From: Lachnospiraceae bacterium
Lineage (GTDB): Bacteria; Bacillota; Clostridia; Lachnospirales; Lachnospiraceae
DNA: 64,000 bases
Direction of reading: 5' to 3'
Assembly (NCBI GenBank): GCA_029219245.1
Contig: JAQXTA010000005.1
Location: forward strand, 62,001-126,000
This document shows positions 53,248 through 63,043 of the stretch, piece after piece. The stretch's first letter is position 1. Each line of letters starts with the position of its first letter. The notes beneath the pieces are model-generated. The model ran no database searches, was not told the origin of the DNA, and was given only the letters and a program-made list of their open reading frames with translations. The position numbers were made by a program, and so were the translations under genes.

Positions 53248-54546
53248 ATGACAGCAGAAAAAATAAAAGAATTAGTATCACGGATGACACTGGAAGAAAA
53301 AGCATCGATGTGTTCCGGAGCAGATTTTTGGCATACCGAAGCCGTAGAAAGACTGGGGATTCCGGCAAGCATGGTTTCTGACGGACCGCATGGCTTACGG
53401 AAACAGAATGAAGAAGGAGACCATCTTGGTGTTAATGAGAGCATTAAAGCGGTATGCTTTCCGGCAGGCTGCGGTACGGCAGCTTCTTTTAACAGAGAGC
53501 TGTTGACCGAAATGGGAGAAGTAATTGGTAATGAATGTCAGGCAGAAGGGGTCAGCGTTATTTTAGGGCCGGCTGTCAATATCAAACGTTCACCGTTGTG
53601 CGGACGTAATTTCGAATATTATTCCGAGGATCCGCTTGTGGCAACCGAGATTGCAGGCGCACTGATTCAGGGTGTGCAGAGCAAAAACGTAGGAACCAGC
53701 ATCAAACATTTTCTGGCAAACAATCAGGAAACAAGAAGAATGTCCTCCGATTCCAGAATCGATGAAAGAACTTTGCATGAAATCTATCTGGCAGCTTTTG
53801 AGGGTGCCATTAAAAAGCAGAAACCCTGGACGGTGATGTGCTCCTACAATAAAATCAACGGTGTATACGCTGCGGAAAACCACAAATATCTGACCGAAAC
53901 CCTTCGTGATAAATGGGGATTTGACGGTTATGTCATGAGTGACTGGGGAGCTGTCAATCACCGTGTAGGTGATTTGCAGGCAGGACTGGATTTAGAGATG
54001 CCGACATCCCTCGGTGCCAACGATAAGCTGATTGTAGAAGCGGTACAAAATGGTACCTTAGAAGAAAGTGTTGTGGACACCGCCGTAGAACGTATATTGA
54101 ATATTGTGTTCCGTTTTGAGGAAAACCGGGACAAAAATGCGGCATGGGATAAGGACAAAGACCATGAAATGGCCCGTAAGGTAGCAGAAGAAACGATTGT
54201 CTTATTAAAGAATGAAGATGCGATTCTTCCACTGAGTGAAAAAGAGAACATTGCCTTTATCGGCAAATATGCACAGAAACCGAGATATCAGGGCGGTGGC
54301 AGCTCCCATATCAACAGCCATAAGGTTACTTCCGCGATGGATATGGTTTCTGGCATGTCCAATATTGTCTACGCTCAGGGTTATATTGATGAAGAGGATA
54401 AGACCAATGAAAAGCTGTTGGCAGAAGCGGTAGATGCAGCAAAAATGCGAAAGCAGCCGTTATTTTCGCAGGACTACCGGATGCCTTTGAGTCGGAAGGC
54501 TTTGACAGAGAACATATGGCTATGCCAAACTGTCAGAATGAACTGA
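53248..54546 (+). CDS. GH3 beta-glucosidase, N-terminal part (frameshifted)
   Basis: 432 aa, ends early. Residues 1-330 are the GH3 TIM barrel: WHTEAVERLGIPASMVSDGP, GRNFEYYSEDPLVATEIAG, KHFLANNQETRRMSSDSRID and the nucleophile Asp in YVMSDWGAVNHR. Then the alpha/beta sandwich begins (NEDAILPLSEKENIAFIGKY). At an A5 run (54441-54445) one base is missing and the frame leaves the GH3 sequence, ending in an unrelated tail. Restoring one A joins it to the ORF at 54516. Ribosome site GGAGG. Confidence 0.88.
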   Translation: MTAEKIKELVSRMTLEEKASMCSGADFWHTEAVERLGIPASMVSDGPHGLRKQNEEGDHLGVNESIKAVCFPAGCGTAASFNRELLTEMGEVIGNECQAEGVSVILGPAVNIKRSPLCGRNFEYYSEDPLVATEIAGALIQGVQSKNVGTSIKHFLANNQETRRMSSDSRIDERTLHEIYLAAFEGAIKKQKPWTVMCSYNKINGVYAAENHKYLTETLRDKWGFDGYVMSDWGAVNHRVGDLQAGLDLEMPTSLGANDKLIVEAVQNGTLEESVVDTAVERILNIVFRFEENRDKNAAWDKDKDHEMARKVAEETIVLLKNEDAILPLSEKENIAFIGKYAQKPRYQGGGSSHINSHKVTSAMDMVSGMSNIVYAQGYIDEEDKTNEKLLAEAVDAAKMRKQPLFSQDYRMPLSRKALTENIWLCQTVRMN

Positions 54547-55526
54547 TTGAAAAAGTGGCAGAAGTGCAGCCGAATACCATCGTCGTATTACACAACGGTT
54601 CTCCGGTGGAAATGCCCTGGATTGGAAAAGTAAAAGGTGTTCTGGAAGCCTATCTTGGCGGGCAGGCAGTAGGTGGTGCCGTATGCGATATCCTTTTTGG
54701 AAAAGTGAATCCAAGTGCGAAGTTACCGGAAACTTTCCCATTAAAATTGGAAGACAATCCTTCCTACTTGTCCTATTTCGGAGAAGGGGACATGGTGGAA
54801 TATCGGGAAGGAATCTTCGTAGGATACCGCTATTATGATAAGAAAAAAATGGATGTATTGTTCCCATTTGGTTATGGGCTTTCTTATACGACTTTTGAAT
54901 ATTCCAATTTGAAGGTAGATAAGGAAACGCTGAAAGATACTGATACCTTAAAGGTAATGGTAGACGTAACCAATACCGGCAAAATGGCAGGAAAGGAAGT
55001 GGTTCAGCTTTATGTGGCAGATAAAGAAAGTACGGTCATCCGTCCGGTAAAGGAACTGCGCGATTTTGCCAAAGTAGAGCTTGCTCCGGGAGAAACCAAA
55101 ACAGTAACATTCACTTTGGATAAGAGAGCATTTGCTTATTATAATGTACAGATACATGACTGGCATGTGGAAACAGGGGAATTTGATATTTTAATCGCTA
55201 AATCCTCCAGAGATATCGTTTTAACGAAGACGGTTACTGTAGAATCTACCGTAAAACTTCCATTTGTATATACAACGGATACAACCATCGGCGATATCAT
55301 GAAGGATCCGGCAGCATGGGAAATTGTGAAACCCTTGATGAGCAAAGGCATGTTTGGGGATGAAAAGAGTAACGCAGAAGGCGACGCGGCATCAGAAGCC
55401 ATGTCGGAGGAAATGATGGAGGCTATGTTGCGTTATATGCCTCTTCGTGGACAGGTCAGCTTTCAGGGCGGTGCATCTATGGCAGACGTACAGAAAGTAG
55501 TAGATGAATTGAACAGTTTAGGCTAG
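54516..55526 (+). CDS. GH3 beta-glucosidase, C-terminal part (frameshifted)
   Basis: 336 aa from the first ATG in this frame, but it has no ribosome site and is really the second half of the GH3 gene. It continues the sandwich domain (VVLHNGSPVEMPWIGKVKGV, FGKVNPSAKLPETFP), then the fibronectin-III-like domain (LSYTTFEYSNLKVD, MAGKEVVQLYVADKES, VELAPGETKTVTFTLDKRA) and a family-typical C-terminal segment (VYTTDTTIGDIMKDPAAWEI). Together the two parts encode a ~760-aa intracellular GH3 enzyme. Confidence 0.88.
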   Translation: MAMPNCQNELIEKVAEVQPNTIVVLHNGSPVEMPWIGKVKGVLEAYLGGQAVGGAVCDILFGKVNPSAKLPETFPLKLEDNPSYLSYFGEGDMVEYREGIFVGYRYYDKKKMDVLFPFGYGLSYTTFEYSNLKVDKETLKDTDTLKVMVDVTNTGKMAGKEVVQLYVADKESTVIRPVKELRDFAKVELAPGETKTVTFTLDKRAFAYYNVQIHDWHVETGEFDILIAKSSRDIVLTKTVTVESTVKLPFVYTTDTTIGDIMKDPAAWEIVKPLMSKGMFGDEKSNAEGDAASEAMSEEMMEAMLRYMPLRGQVSFQGGASMADVQKVVDELNSLG

Positions 55527-55540
55527 AAAAACAGTTAGTA

Positions 55541-55574
55541 AACTCCCGGTTCGTGACAGAATCGGGAGTTTTTT
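55541..55574 (+). terminator. Terminator after GH3
   Basis: AACTCCCGGTTC (55541-55552) pairs with GAATCGGGAGTT (55559-55570), one G-U pair, then TTTT. Confidence 0.9.
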
Positions 55575-55628
55575 GTCAAAAATTTAGAAATCTTTAATAC
55601 TTGTGTCCCGAAATTCATAATTATCTTA

Positions 55629-55657
55629 TTGATTTATCAAAATGGGTTTTCTATAAT
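55629..55657 (+). promoter_or_regulatory. ftsH promoter
   Basis: TTGATT (55629-55634), 17-bp spacer, perfect TATAAT (55652-55657), 39 bp before the ftsH ATG. Confidence 0.7.
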
Positions 55658-55695
55658 AGGGGTAGACTAATTTTTGAAAGCGAGGACACCTCATA

Positions 55696-58023
55696 ATGGA
55701 TAATCATTTAAACCAGTATGATGGTAATTATAATAATAACGGAAATCCAAACGGCGGACCGAATAATGGAAACGGCGGACCGGGAGGTCCCGGCGGTAAC
55801 GGGAACGATCCGAAAAAACAAAATTTTGTGATTTTAATAATTGCGGCGTTAATTACGTTATTCAGTATCAGCATGTTCATGAAATTCATGACCGGAGCAA
55901 CCAATCAGGAAATCAGCTACAACGAATTTATCGAAATGATTGAAAACGATGAAATTGATTATGTAGTAGTGGATTCGGACCGAATTAACATTTATCCGAA
56001 GCAGGAAGAATCCAACAATCCGTTTATGTATGCGTATGGTGGAGGCGGTATTTCCTATTATACCGGGAAAATGGAAGAGGATGATACCCTGACAGCGAGA
56101 CTGCTTGCGCATAATATTGCCATAAATAAGCAGGTAGCAGACAGTTCCAGTGTGATAATGACAGTACTGCTTTATTATATTTTACCGATACTGCTGATGT
56201 GGGGACTGTTAAGCCTTTTGTTCCGTAAAATGGGCAAAGGAGGACCGATGGGAGTCGGTAAAAGCAATGCCAAGGTTTATGTACAGAAAGAAACCGGCAT
56301 TACCTTTAAGGATGTGGCAGGAGAAGATGAAGCCAAAGAATCTCTGGTGGAGGTTGTTGATTTCCTGCATAATCCGGGGAAATATTCCAAAATCGGTGCC
56401 AGGCTGCCGAAGGGCGCTCTTTTGGTAGGACCGCCCGGTACCGGTAAAACATTGCTTGCAAAAGCAGTAGCCGGAGAAGCACATGTGCCGTTCTTCTCAC
56501 TGTCCGGTTCTGATTTTATTGAATTGTATGTCGGTGTAGGTGCTTCGCGTGTACGTGATTTGTTTAAGGAAGCGGAAAAGAATGCGCCCTGTATCGTATT
56601 CATTGATGAAATAGATGCCATTGGCAGAAGTCGTGATTCCAAATACGGCGGCGGTAACGAGGAACGGGAACAGACCTTGAATCAGCTGCTTTCCGAAATG
56701 GATGGCTTTGATGCCAAGAAAGGTATTATTATACTGGCGGCAACGAACCGCCCTGAGATTCTGGATAAAGCACTGCTTCGTCCGGGACGTTTCGACAGAA
56801 GAATTATTGTGGATAAACCGGATTTAAAAGGACGTGTGGAAATCCTGAAAGTACATGCCAAGAATGTGCTTATGGATGAAACCGTCGATTTGGATGAGAT
56901 TGCACTGGCAACTTCCGGTGCAGTTGGTTCGGATCTTGCCAATATGATTAACGAGGCGGCAATCAATGCTGTTAAGATGGGAAGAGAATTTGTCTGCCAG
57001 AAGGATTTATTCGATGCGGTGGAACAGGTTCTTGTCGGCAAAGAAAAGAAAGACCGCATTATGAGCAAGGAAGAACGCAAGATTGTTTCCTATCATGAAG
57101 TCGGTCATGCATTGATTAGTGCTTTGCAGAAAAATTCTGAGCCGGTACAGAAAATTACGATTGTGCCAAGAACGATGGGTGCACTCGGCTACGTTATGCA
57201 TGTGCCGGAGGAAGAAAAATATCTGAATACGGAAGCAGAGCTGCGCGACAGACTGGTAGGACTTCTCGGTGGGCGTGCCGCAGAAGAGATTGTTTTTGAT
57301 ACCGTAACAACCGGTGCTGCCAATGATATTGAGCAGGCAACCAGCATTGCCCGCAACATGGTTACCCGTTTCGGTATGAGTAAGAAGTTTGGACTGATGG
57401 GGCTTGCTACCGTAGAGAGCCAATATCTGGACGGAAGGGCTTCCCTGACCTGCTCTGAGGTAACAGCAGCGGATATTGATACCGAAGTCATGAAGATGCT
57501 GCGTGACAGCTACAAGGAAGCTAAACGGCTTTTGAAAGCCAATCGTGAGCTGATGGATAAGCTGGCTGCCCATCTGATTGAAAAAGAAACTATTACCGGC
57601 AAGGAATTTATGGAGATTTACCGCAGGGAAAAAGGGATTCCGGAACCGGAGGAGGATGCAAAAAAGAAAAACGGTGAGAAAAAAGTTGATGAGAAAAAAA
57701 CAGATGAAGCAGTAGCAGAAGTAGCCGAACAACCAAACGTAAATGAACAGCAACCAGAGGCAGGTGCATCAATGCAGCAGCAAGAAATCCGTCAGGATGT
57801 TCCACCGATGCAGCAGCAGCCGGAAATCCGACAGGACATTCCAACGATGCTGCAACAGCCACAACAGCAGACAACAGAGGCACCACATGGCGATGTCGGT
57901 CTTTTTTCTCAGACAGAAGTGCCGGGTCAGCAACAGCAGACAGCGCAAGTGGAACAGCCACAGCAGGCAGATGAGCAGGAAACAAAGCAGGAGCAGACAG
58001 AAAATCCACAAGAAATAAAATAG
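55696..58023 (+). CDS. ftsH: ATP-dependent zinc metalloprotease FtsH
   Basis: 775 aa, longer than the usual ~640. Residues 1-43 are Asn/Gly/Pro-rich (NGGPNNGNGGPGGPGGNGN). TM1 at ~46-66, extracytoplasmic FtsH domain, TM2 at ~155-178, AAA+ ATPase with Walker A GPPGTGKTLLAKA (~245), Walker B IVFIDEIDAIG and arginine finger LLRPGRFDR, then the zinc protease with HEVGH (~467). From ~650 on there is an extra acidic, Gln-rich tail with a repeated EIRQD[VI]P element. Degrades membrane and short-lived proteins. Both low-complexity ends are unusual. Confidence 0.96.
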   Translation: MDNHLNQYDGNYNNNGNPNGGPNNGNGGPGGPGGNGNDPKKQNFVILIIAALITLFSISMFMKFMTGATNQEISYNEFIEMIENDEIDYVVVDSDRINIYPKQEESNNPFMYAYGGGGISYYTGKMEEDDTLTARLLAHNIAINKQVADSSSVIMTVLLYYILPILLMWGLLSLLFRKMGKGGPMGVGKSNAKVYVQKETGITFKDVAGEDEAKESLVEVVDFLHNPGKYSKIGARLPKGALLVGPPGTGKTLLAKAVAGEAHVPFFSLSGSDFIELYVGVGASRVRDLFKEAEKNAPCIVFIDEIDAIGRSRDSKYGGGNEEREQTLNQLLSEMDGFDAKKGIIILAATNRPEILDKALLRPGRFDRRIIVDKPDLKGRVEILKVHAKNVLMDETVDLDEIALATSGAVGSDLANMINEAAINAVKMGREFVCQKDLFDAVEQVLVGKEKKDRIMSKEERKIVSYHEVGHALISALQKNSEPVQKITIVPRTMGALGYVMHVPEEEKYLNTEAELRDRLVGLLGGRAAEEIVFDTVTTGAANDIEQATSIARNMVTRFGMSKKFGLMGLATVESQYLDGRASLTCSEVTAADIDTEVMKMLRDSYKEAKRLLKANRELMDKLAAHLIEKETITGKEFMEIYRREKGIPEPEEDAKKKNGEKKVDEKKTDEAVAEVAEQPNVNEQQPEAGASMQQQEIRQDVPPMQQQPEIRQDIPTMLQQPQQQTTEAPHGDVGLFSQTEVPGQQQQTAQVEQPQQADEQETKQEQTENPQEIK

Positions 58024-58039
58024 GAAAGATAAAAACAGG

Positions 58040-58078
58040 GGCAAAGTCAGAAACAGGCTTTGCCTTATGTTGTTTTTT
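58040..58078 (+). terminator. Terminator after ftsH
   Basis: GGCAAAG (58040-58046) pairs with CTTTGCC (58058-58064), followed by a T-rich stretch ending in TTTTTT. Confidence 0.65.
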
Positions 58079-58140
58079 CCATTAGAATAAAGAGAGATAG
58101 AAAATCATTTTGGGAAAGATGATTCGTATGGAGGAAGCAT

Positions 58141-60012
58141 ATGTTTGATATTCAGGAAGAATTGAAAAAACTTCCGAACAGTCCGGGTGTCTATATAATG
58201 CATGATGCGGACGATGCCATAATTTATGTGGGCAAGGCGGTAAATCTGCACAACAGAGTACGTTCCTATTTCCGGAAAATCGTAGGACGGGGACCGCAGA
58301 TTGATAAAATGGTGGAGCAGATTGCGCGCTTTGAATATATTGTGACGGATTCCGAATTAGAAGCCCTTGTATTGGAAAACAATCTGATAAAAGAACACAG
58401 CCCGAAGTACAATACGATGTTGAAGGATGATAAGACCTATCCGTACATTAAGGTCACGATGGGGGAGGAGTATCCCCGCATTTTGTTTTCCAGAGAAATG
58501 AAAAAGGACAAATCGAAATATTTCGGGCCATATACCAGTGCGACAGCCGTTAAGGATACGATTGATTTGATGAACAAGCTTTACCAATTAAAAACCTGTA
58601 ACCGGAAGCTGCCGAGAGATATCGGATTGGAGCGACCCTGTTTAAATTATCATATCAAGCAGTGCCTTGCACCCTGCCAGGGATATATCAGCAAGGAAGA
58701 ATACCGCAGCCGGGTGGAACAGGCACTTGACTTTTTAAATGGAAATTATAAACCGATTTTAAAAGAACTGGAGCAGAAGATGCAGGAGGCCTCCGAACAG
58801 CTTGCCTTCGAAGATGCCATGCGTTACCGGGATTTGTTTAACAGCGTAAAAAGTGTGGCGCAAAAGCAGAAAATTACGGACAGTGACGGCGAAGATAAGG
58901 ATATTATTGCGTTGGCAAAGGATGAAAGTGATGCGGTAGTCCAGGTCTTTTTCGTAAGGGATGGTAAGCTGATTGGACGAGAGCATTTCTATATGATGCA
59001 TGTAGCCGGTTATGACAGTGCACAGATTCTGCTGGATTTTGTAAAACAGTTTTACGCGGGCACACCGTTTATTCCGAAAGAACTGATGCTGCAGGAGGAG
59101 ATTGCCGATATTGAGATTTTGGAGAAATGGCTGAGTGCTAGAAAAGGCAGCCGGGTGTATCTGCGTGTACCGAAGAAAGGAAGCAAAGAGAAACTGGTGG
59201 AGTTGGCAGCGCAGAACGCCCATCTGGTTTTGAACCAGGATAAGGAACGAATCCGAAGGGAAGAAGGGCGTACGATTGGTGCGGTGCGCGAGATTGCCGC
59301 ACTGCTGCAACTGGAAAACGTGAACCGGATGGAAGCTTTTGATATTTCCAATATCAGCGGTTTTGCTAACGTAGGCTCCATGGTAGTCTATGAAAAAGGG
59401 AAACCCAAACGGAGTGATTACCGTAAGTTCAAGATACAGTCTGTTTCCGGCCCTGATGATTATGCCTGCATGAAGGAAGTGCTTACCAGACGTTTTGTGC
59501 ATGGCATGGAAGAAAGGGTGGAACTGGACCGGAAAGAAATGGACAAGGAATTTGGCAGCTTTACGAAATTTCCGGATTTGCTGCTGATGGATGGCGGACG
59601 GGGACAGGTTAATATTGCTTTACAGGTTCTGGAAGAACTGCACATTGATATTCCGGTCTGCGGCATGGTAAAGGATGATAATCATCGTACCAGAGGGTTA
59701 TATTATCACAATGTAGAAATACCGATTGATACCCATTCAGAAGGGTTTAAGCTGATTACCAGAATCCAGGACGAGGCACACCGTTTTGCCATTGAATACC
59801 ATCGCTCCCTGCGCTCCAAAGCGCAGGTGAAATCGGTTCTGGATGAAATCCCGGGTATAGGACCTGCCAGAAGAAAAGCCTTAATGAAACACTTTAAGTC
59901 CATTGATGAAGTGAAACAGGCATCCATAGAGCAGCTCTGCGAGGTGCCTGGGATACCGGAACATATAGCAAAGCAGATTTTTGATTTTTTTCATAAAGAG
60001 ATGAATTCATAA
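58141..60012 (+). CDS. uvrC: Excinuclease ABC subunit C
   Basis: 623 aa. GIY-YIG nuclease ([20 protein letters not shown], residues ~15-35) makes the 3' cut, the UVR domain (~200-235; [20 protein letters not shown]) binds UvrB, and the RNase H-like domain ([31 protein letters not shown]) makes the 5' cut. Tandem helix-hairpin-helix at the end ([32 protein letters not shown]). Nucleotide excision repair. Its neighbours hprK onwards are a conserved Firmicutes block. Confidence 0.97.
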   Translation: MFDIQEELKKLPNSPGVYIMHDADDAIIYVGKAVNLHNRVRSYFRKIVGRGPQIDKMVEQIARFEYIVTDSELEALVLENNLIKEHSPKYNTMLKDDKTYPYIKVTMGEEYPRILFSREMKKDKSKYFGPYTSATAVKDTIDLMNKLYQLKTCNRKLPRDIGLERPCLNYHIKQCLAPCQGYISKEEYRSRVEQALDFLNGNYKPILKELEQKMQEASEQLAFEDAMRYRDLFNSVKSVAQKQKITDSDGEDKDIIALAKDESDAVVQVFFVRDGKLIGREHFYMMHVAGYDSAQILLDFVKQFYAGTPFIPKELMLQEEIADIEILEKWLSARKGSRVYLRVPKKGSKEKLVELAAQNAHLVLNQDKERIRREEGRTIGAVREIAALLQLENVNRMEAFDISNISGFANVGSMVVYEKGKPKRSDYRKFKIQSVSGPDDYACMKEVLTRRFVHGMEERVELDRKEMDKEFGSFTKFPDLLLMDGGRGQVNIALQVLEELHIDIPVCGMVKDDNHRTRGLYYHNVEIPIDTHSEGFKLITRIQDEAHRFAIEYHRSLRSKAQVKSVLDEIPGIGPARRKALMKHFKSIDEVKQASIEQLCEVPGIPEHIAKQIFDFFHKEMNS

Positions 60013-60024
60013 GAACGTGCTTTA

Positions 60025-60053
60025 TTGCTATTACCGCGGTATTGTGCTACAAT
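60025..60053 (+). promoter_or_regulatory. Candidate hprK promoter with palindromic spacer
   Basis: TTGCTA (60025-60030), 17-bp spacer, TACAAT (60048-60053). The spacer contains the 10-bp palindrome TACCGCGGTA (60032-60041), which could be an operator. Confidence 0.55.
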
Positions 60054-60101
60054 AAGACCGCTGGGAAACAGCACAAAACGAGAAGATGAAGGAGAGGGGT
60101 T

Positions 60102-61046
60102 ATGGCAAGTATCAGTTTAACAAAAGTAATTGAGAAAATGAAATGGGAAAATCTTACGCCGGAAATCGACATTTCCAAGATTAAGGTTACACAGCCCGAT
60201 ATTAACAGACCGGCATTGCAGATGGCAGGATATTTTGAACATTTTGAAGCAACCCGTTTGCAGGTAATCGGTTTTGTGGAATATTCTTATATGAACAGTC
60301 TGTCAGAGGATGTAAAAATGCAGATATATGAGAAGCTGTTAAACAATCCGATTCCGGGCATTGTTTTTTGTCGAGAATTGTATCCGGATGAATTGTTTAA
60401 GAAAATTGCCATCAAATACGGCGTACCGCTTTTAATGAGTAAGAAAGCAACTTCTGCATGTATGGCAGAAATTATCCGCTGGCTGAATGTAAAGCTTGCA
60501 CCCTGTATCTCCGTTCATGGTGTATTGGTCGATGTTTACGGAGAAGGTGTCCTGATTACCGGAGAAAGCGGTATTGGTAAATCAGAGGCAGCATTAGAGT
60601 TAGTCAAAAGAGGACATCGTCTTGTAACGGATGATGTGGTAGAACTGCGAAGAGTCAGTGAAGATACCCTGATTGGTTCCGCTCCGGATATTACGAAGCA
60701 TTTTATTGAACTTCGCGGTATCGGTATCGTGGATATCAAAGCATTGTTCGGTGCATCCAGTGTAAAGGATACCCAGTCGATTGACCTTGTCATCCGCCTG
60801 GAAGACTGGGATAAAGACAAAGAATATGACAGACTTGGTCTGGAAGAGGAATATACGGAATACTTGGGGAATAAAGTAGTATGTCACAATATTCCAATCA
60901 GACCGGGACGTAATCTGGCAATTATCTGTGAGTCGGCTGCCGTTAACCATCGTCAGAAGAAAATGGGTTACAATGCTGCACAGGAATTGTATCATCGTGT
61001 ACAGAATTCCCTTGCCAAAAAACGGGATGAAGAGGAAGACGAATAA
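60102..61046 (+). CDS. hprK: HPr kinase/phosphorylase
   Basis: 314 aa, family length. Phosphorylates Ser46 of HPr and so sets carbon catabolite repression with CcpA. N-terminal domain ~1-130, Walker A GESGIGKSEAALELVKRGH (~154), the phosphorylase Asp in RLVTDDVVEL, and the HprK signature ELRGIGIVDIKALFG. Links to the many sugar genes in this window through Ccp-type control. The ribosome site GGAGAGGGG is strong. The glucokinase gene follows after 28 bp. Confidence 0.96.
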   Translation: MASISLTKVIEKMKWENLTPEIDISKIKVTQPDINRPALQMAGYFEHFEATRLQVIGFVEYSYMNSLSEDVKMQIYEKLLNNPIPGIVFCRELYPDELFKKIAIKYGVPLLMSKKATSACMAEIIRWLNVKLAPCISVHGVLVDVYGEGVLITGESGIGKSEAALELVKRGHRLVTDDVVELRRVSEDTLIGSAPDITKHFIELRGIGIVDIKALFGASSVKDTQSIDLVIRLEDWDKDKEYDRLGLEEEYTEYLGNKVVCHNIPIRPGRNLAIICESAAVNHRQKKMGYNAAQELYHRVQNSLAKKRDEEEDE

Positions 61047-61074
61047 AAAACATATAGGAAAGGAAAAAGATACT

Positions 61075-62013
61075 ATGGCAAATTATGTATTTGGAGTGGA
61101 TATAGGTGGGACTACCGTCAAATTGGGACTGTTTGATATTAACGGAAATGTTCTTGATAAATGGGAAATTCCCACCAGAACTGAAAATAGCGGAACAAAG
61201 ATCCTGCCGGATATTGCAGAGAGCATTCAGGCAAAAATAGCAGAAAAAGGCATAGCAAAGGATGATGTAGCAGGTGTTGGAGTGGGAGCTCCGGGACCGG
61301 TAGACGGAGACGGCGTTGTACATAAAGCTGTTAACCTTGGCTGGAATCAGTTTAACCTGAAAAAAGAGCTGACAACACTTCTTGACGGTATGCATGTAGA
61401 AGGTGGTAATGATGCCAATGTGGCTGCGCTTGGTGAAATGTGGAAAGGCGGCGGACAGGGACACAAAAACCTGGTTGCTGTAACACTTGGAACCGGTGTA
61501 GGCGGTGGAATTATCATTAACGGTAAGATTATGACCGGAGCAACCGGAGCCGGTGGAGAAATCGGACATATTCATGTGGAAGATCATGAAACAGAAGCCT
61601 GTGGCTGCGGAAATTACGGCTGTCTGGAAGAATATGCTTCTGCAACCGGTATTACAAGACTGGCTAACAGAGCTCTGAAAGCAAGCGATAAAGACAGCGT
61701 GCTGCGTAACGGTGAAGTATCTGCCAAAACAGTTTTTGATGCAGTAAAGGCAGGGGATGAACTGGCGATTGAAGTAGCAAAACAGTTTGGTGATTATCTT
61801 GGCAAGGGACTTGGAATTATTGCGGGTGTTATCAATCCGGAAATTTTTGTCATTGGCGGTGGTGTTTCCAAAGCAGGTGAAGTGTTGTTTGATTATATCA
61901 AACCGTCCTTTGAAGCAACTGCATTTCATGCTTGCAAGGATACAGCTTTTGCATTGGCAACATTAGGAAATGATGCAGGTATTTATGGAGCTGCCAAGAT
62001 GGTATTAGATTAA
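61075..62013 (+). CDS. glk: ROK family glucokinase
   Basis: 312 aa from ATG 61075; the frame is open upstream but that part overlaps hprK. ATP phosphate-1 loop GVDIGGTTVKLGLFD, catalytic Asp in EGGNDANVAALGE, and the ROK zinc motif CGCGNYGCLEEYASATGI (C-x-C-x4-C). Converts glucose to glucose-6-phosphate. It sits between hprK and murB. Confidence 0.94.
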   Translation: MANYVFGVDIGGTTVKLGLFDINGNVLDKWEIPTRTENSGTKILPDIAESIQAKIAEKGIAKDDVAGVGVGAPGPVDGDGVVHKAVNLGWNQFNLKKELTTLLDGMHVEGGNDANVAALGEMWKGGGQGHKNLVAVTLGTGVGGGIIINGKIMTGATGAGGEIGHIHVEDHETEACGCGNYGCLEEYASATGITRLANRALKASDKDSVLRNGEVSAKTVFDAVKAGDELAIEVAKQFGDYLGKGLGIIAGVINPEIFVIGGGVSKAGEVLFDYIKPSFEATAFHACKDTAFALATLGNDAGIYGAAKMVLD

Positions 62014-62038
62014 GATTCCCTGCGTATAATGATAAGGA

Positions 62039-62063
62039 GTGCAGGCAAGCAGACTGCCTGCAC
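62039..62063 (+). terminator. Hairpin between glk and murB
   Basis: GTGCAGGCA (62039-62047) pairs perfectly with TGCCTGCAC (62055-62063). No T tract follows, so it may be a processing or pausing site rather than a true terminator. Confidence 0.5.
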
Positions 62064-62095
62064 AAATTTGGATAAGAAATGTGATGGTGTGAAAA

Positions 62096-63013
62096 TTGAG
62101 CTTAAATACATCTATGTACGACTATATAAAAAGTATTATACCAAGAGAGAGACTGCTGTTCGATGAACCTATGAGCAGACATACAACCTTTAAGGTTGGC
62201 GGAGAGGCCGATTGTATGCTGCTCATTGAAAAAGAAGAGGAGCTTATAAAACTGATTCCCTATTTTCAGAAAATCGAGCAGGATTATTTTGTTCTGGGGA
62301 ATGGAAGCAATTTGTTGGTAGGTGATAAAGGATACCGGGGTATTGTGTTGAAGCTGGGCGATGGTATGAAACAGATTACGGTAGAAGGGAATCATATCCG
62401 GGTTCAGGCGGGAGCCCTGCTTTCCCAGACGGCGGCAGCAGCCAGAGATGCAGGACTTACCGGCATGGAATTTGCGGCAGGAATTCCCGGCAGTGTAGGT
62501 GGTGCGGTTGTTATGAACGCAGGTGCCTATGAAGGGGAAATGAAGCAGATTGTTGAGTCGGTAAAGGTTATGGATCTGACTGGAGAGATTCTGATTCTGG
62601 ATAATGATACGATGGAGTTTGGATATCGTACCAGTATTATGAAAGACCGTCCATTTGTGGTATTGGAAACAGTTTTACAACTGCAGCCGGGCGAGAAAGA
62701 AGAAATCCAGAAAAAAATGGATGAGCTGGCGGAGCTAAGACGCAGCAAACAGCCTTTGAATTTCCCGAGTGCAGGCAGTACTTTCAAACGTCCGGAGGGA
62801 CATTTTGCAGGACAGTTGATTATGGAGGCCAATATGCGCGGCTTCCGTATCGGCGGAGCACAGGTTTCCGAGAAACACTGTGGATTTATTGTAAATACCG
62901 GTAAAGCAACAGCAGAAGATATTAAGGAAGTCATTGAAGAAGTGCAGATAAGAGTGAAAGAACGTTTCCATATTATGTTAGAGCCGGAAATTATTTTCTT
63001 AGGAGAGTTCTAA
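62096..63013 (+). CDS. murB: UDP-N-acetylenolpyruvoylglucosamine reductase
   Basis: 305 aa if the TTG at 62096 is used; ATG 62114 is the alternative, and neither has a strong ribosome site. Makes UDP-MurNAc for peptidoglycan using FAD and NADPH. FAD-binding GNGSNLLVGDKGYRG, AGIPGSVGGAVVMNAGAYEGE, the catalytic Ser in PSAGSTFKRPEGHFAG and the end motif EVQIRVKERFHIMLEPEI. Type IIb-like length. Confidence 0.95.
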   Translation: MSLNTSMYDYIKSIIPRERLLFDEPMSRHTTFKVGGEADCMLLIEKEEELIKLIPYFQKIEQDYFVLGNGSNLLVGDKGYRGIVLKLGDGMKQITVEGNHIRVQAGALLSQTAAAARDAGLTGMEFAAGIPGSVGGAVVMNAGAYEGEMKQIVESVKVMDLTGEILILDNDTMEFGYRTSIMKDRPFVVLETVLQLQPGEKEEIQKKMDELAELRRSKQPLNFPSAGSTFKRPEGHFAGQLIMEANMRGFRIGGAQVSEKHCGFIVNTGKATAEDIKEVIEEVQIRVKERFHIMLEPEIIFLGEF

Positions 63014-63043
63014 GAGAACGGAAATTGCAAGAGGATAAGACAG

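Noticed and set aside
62039-62063. True Rho-independent terminator between glk and murB
   Set aside because: The stem is perfect but no T tract follows, so it is listed only as a hairpin.
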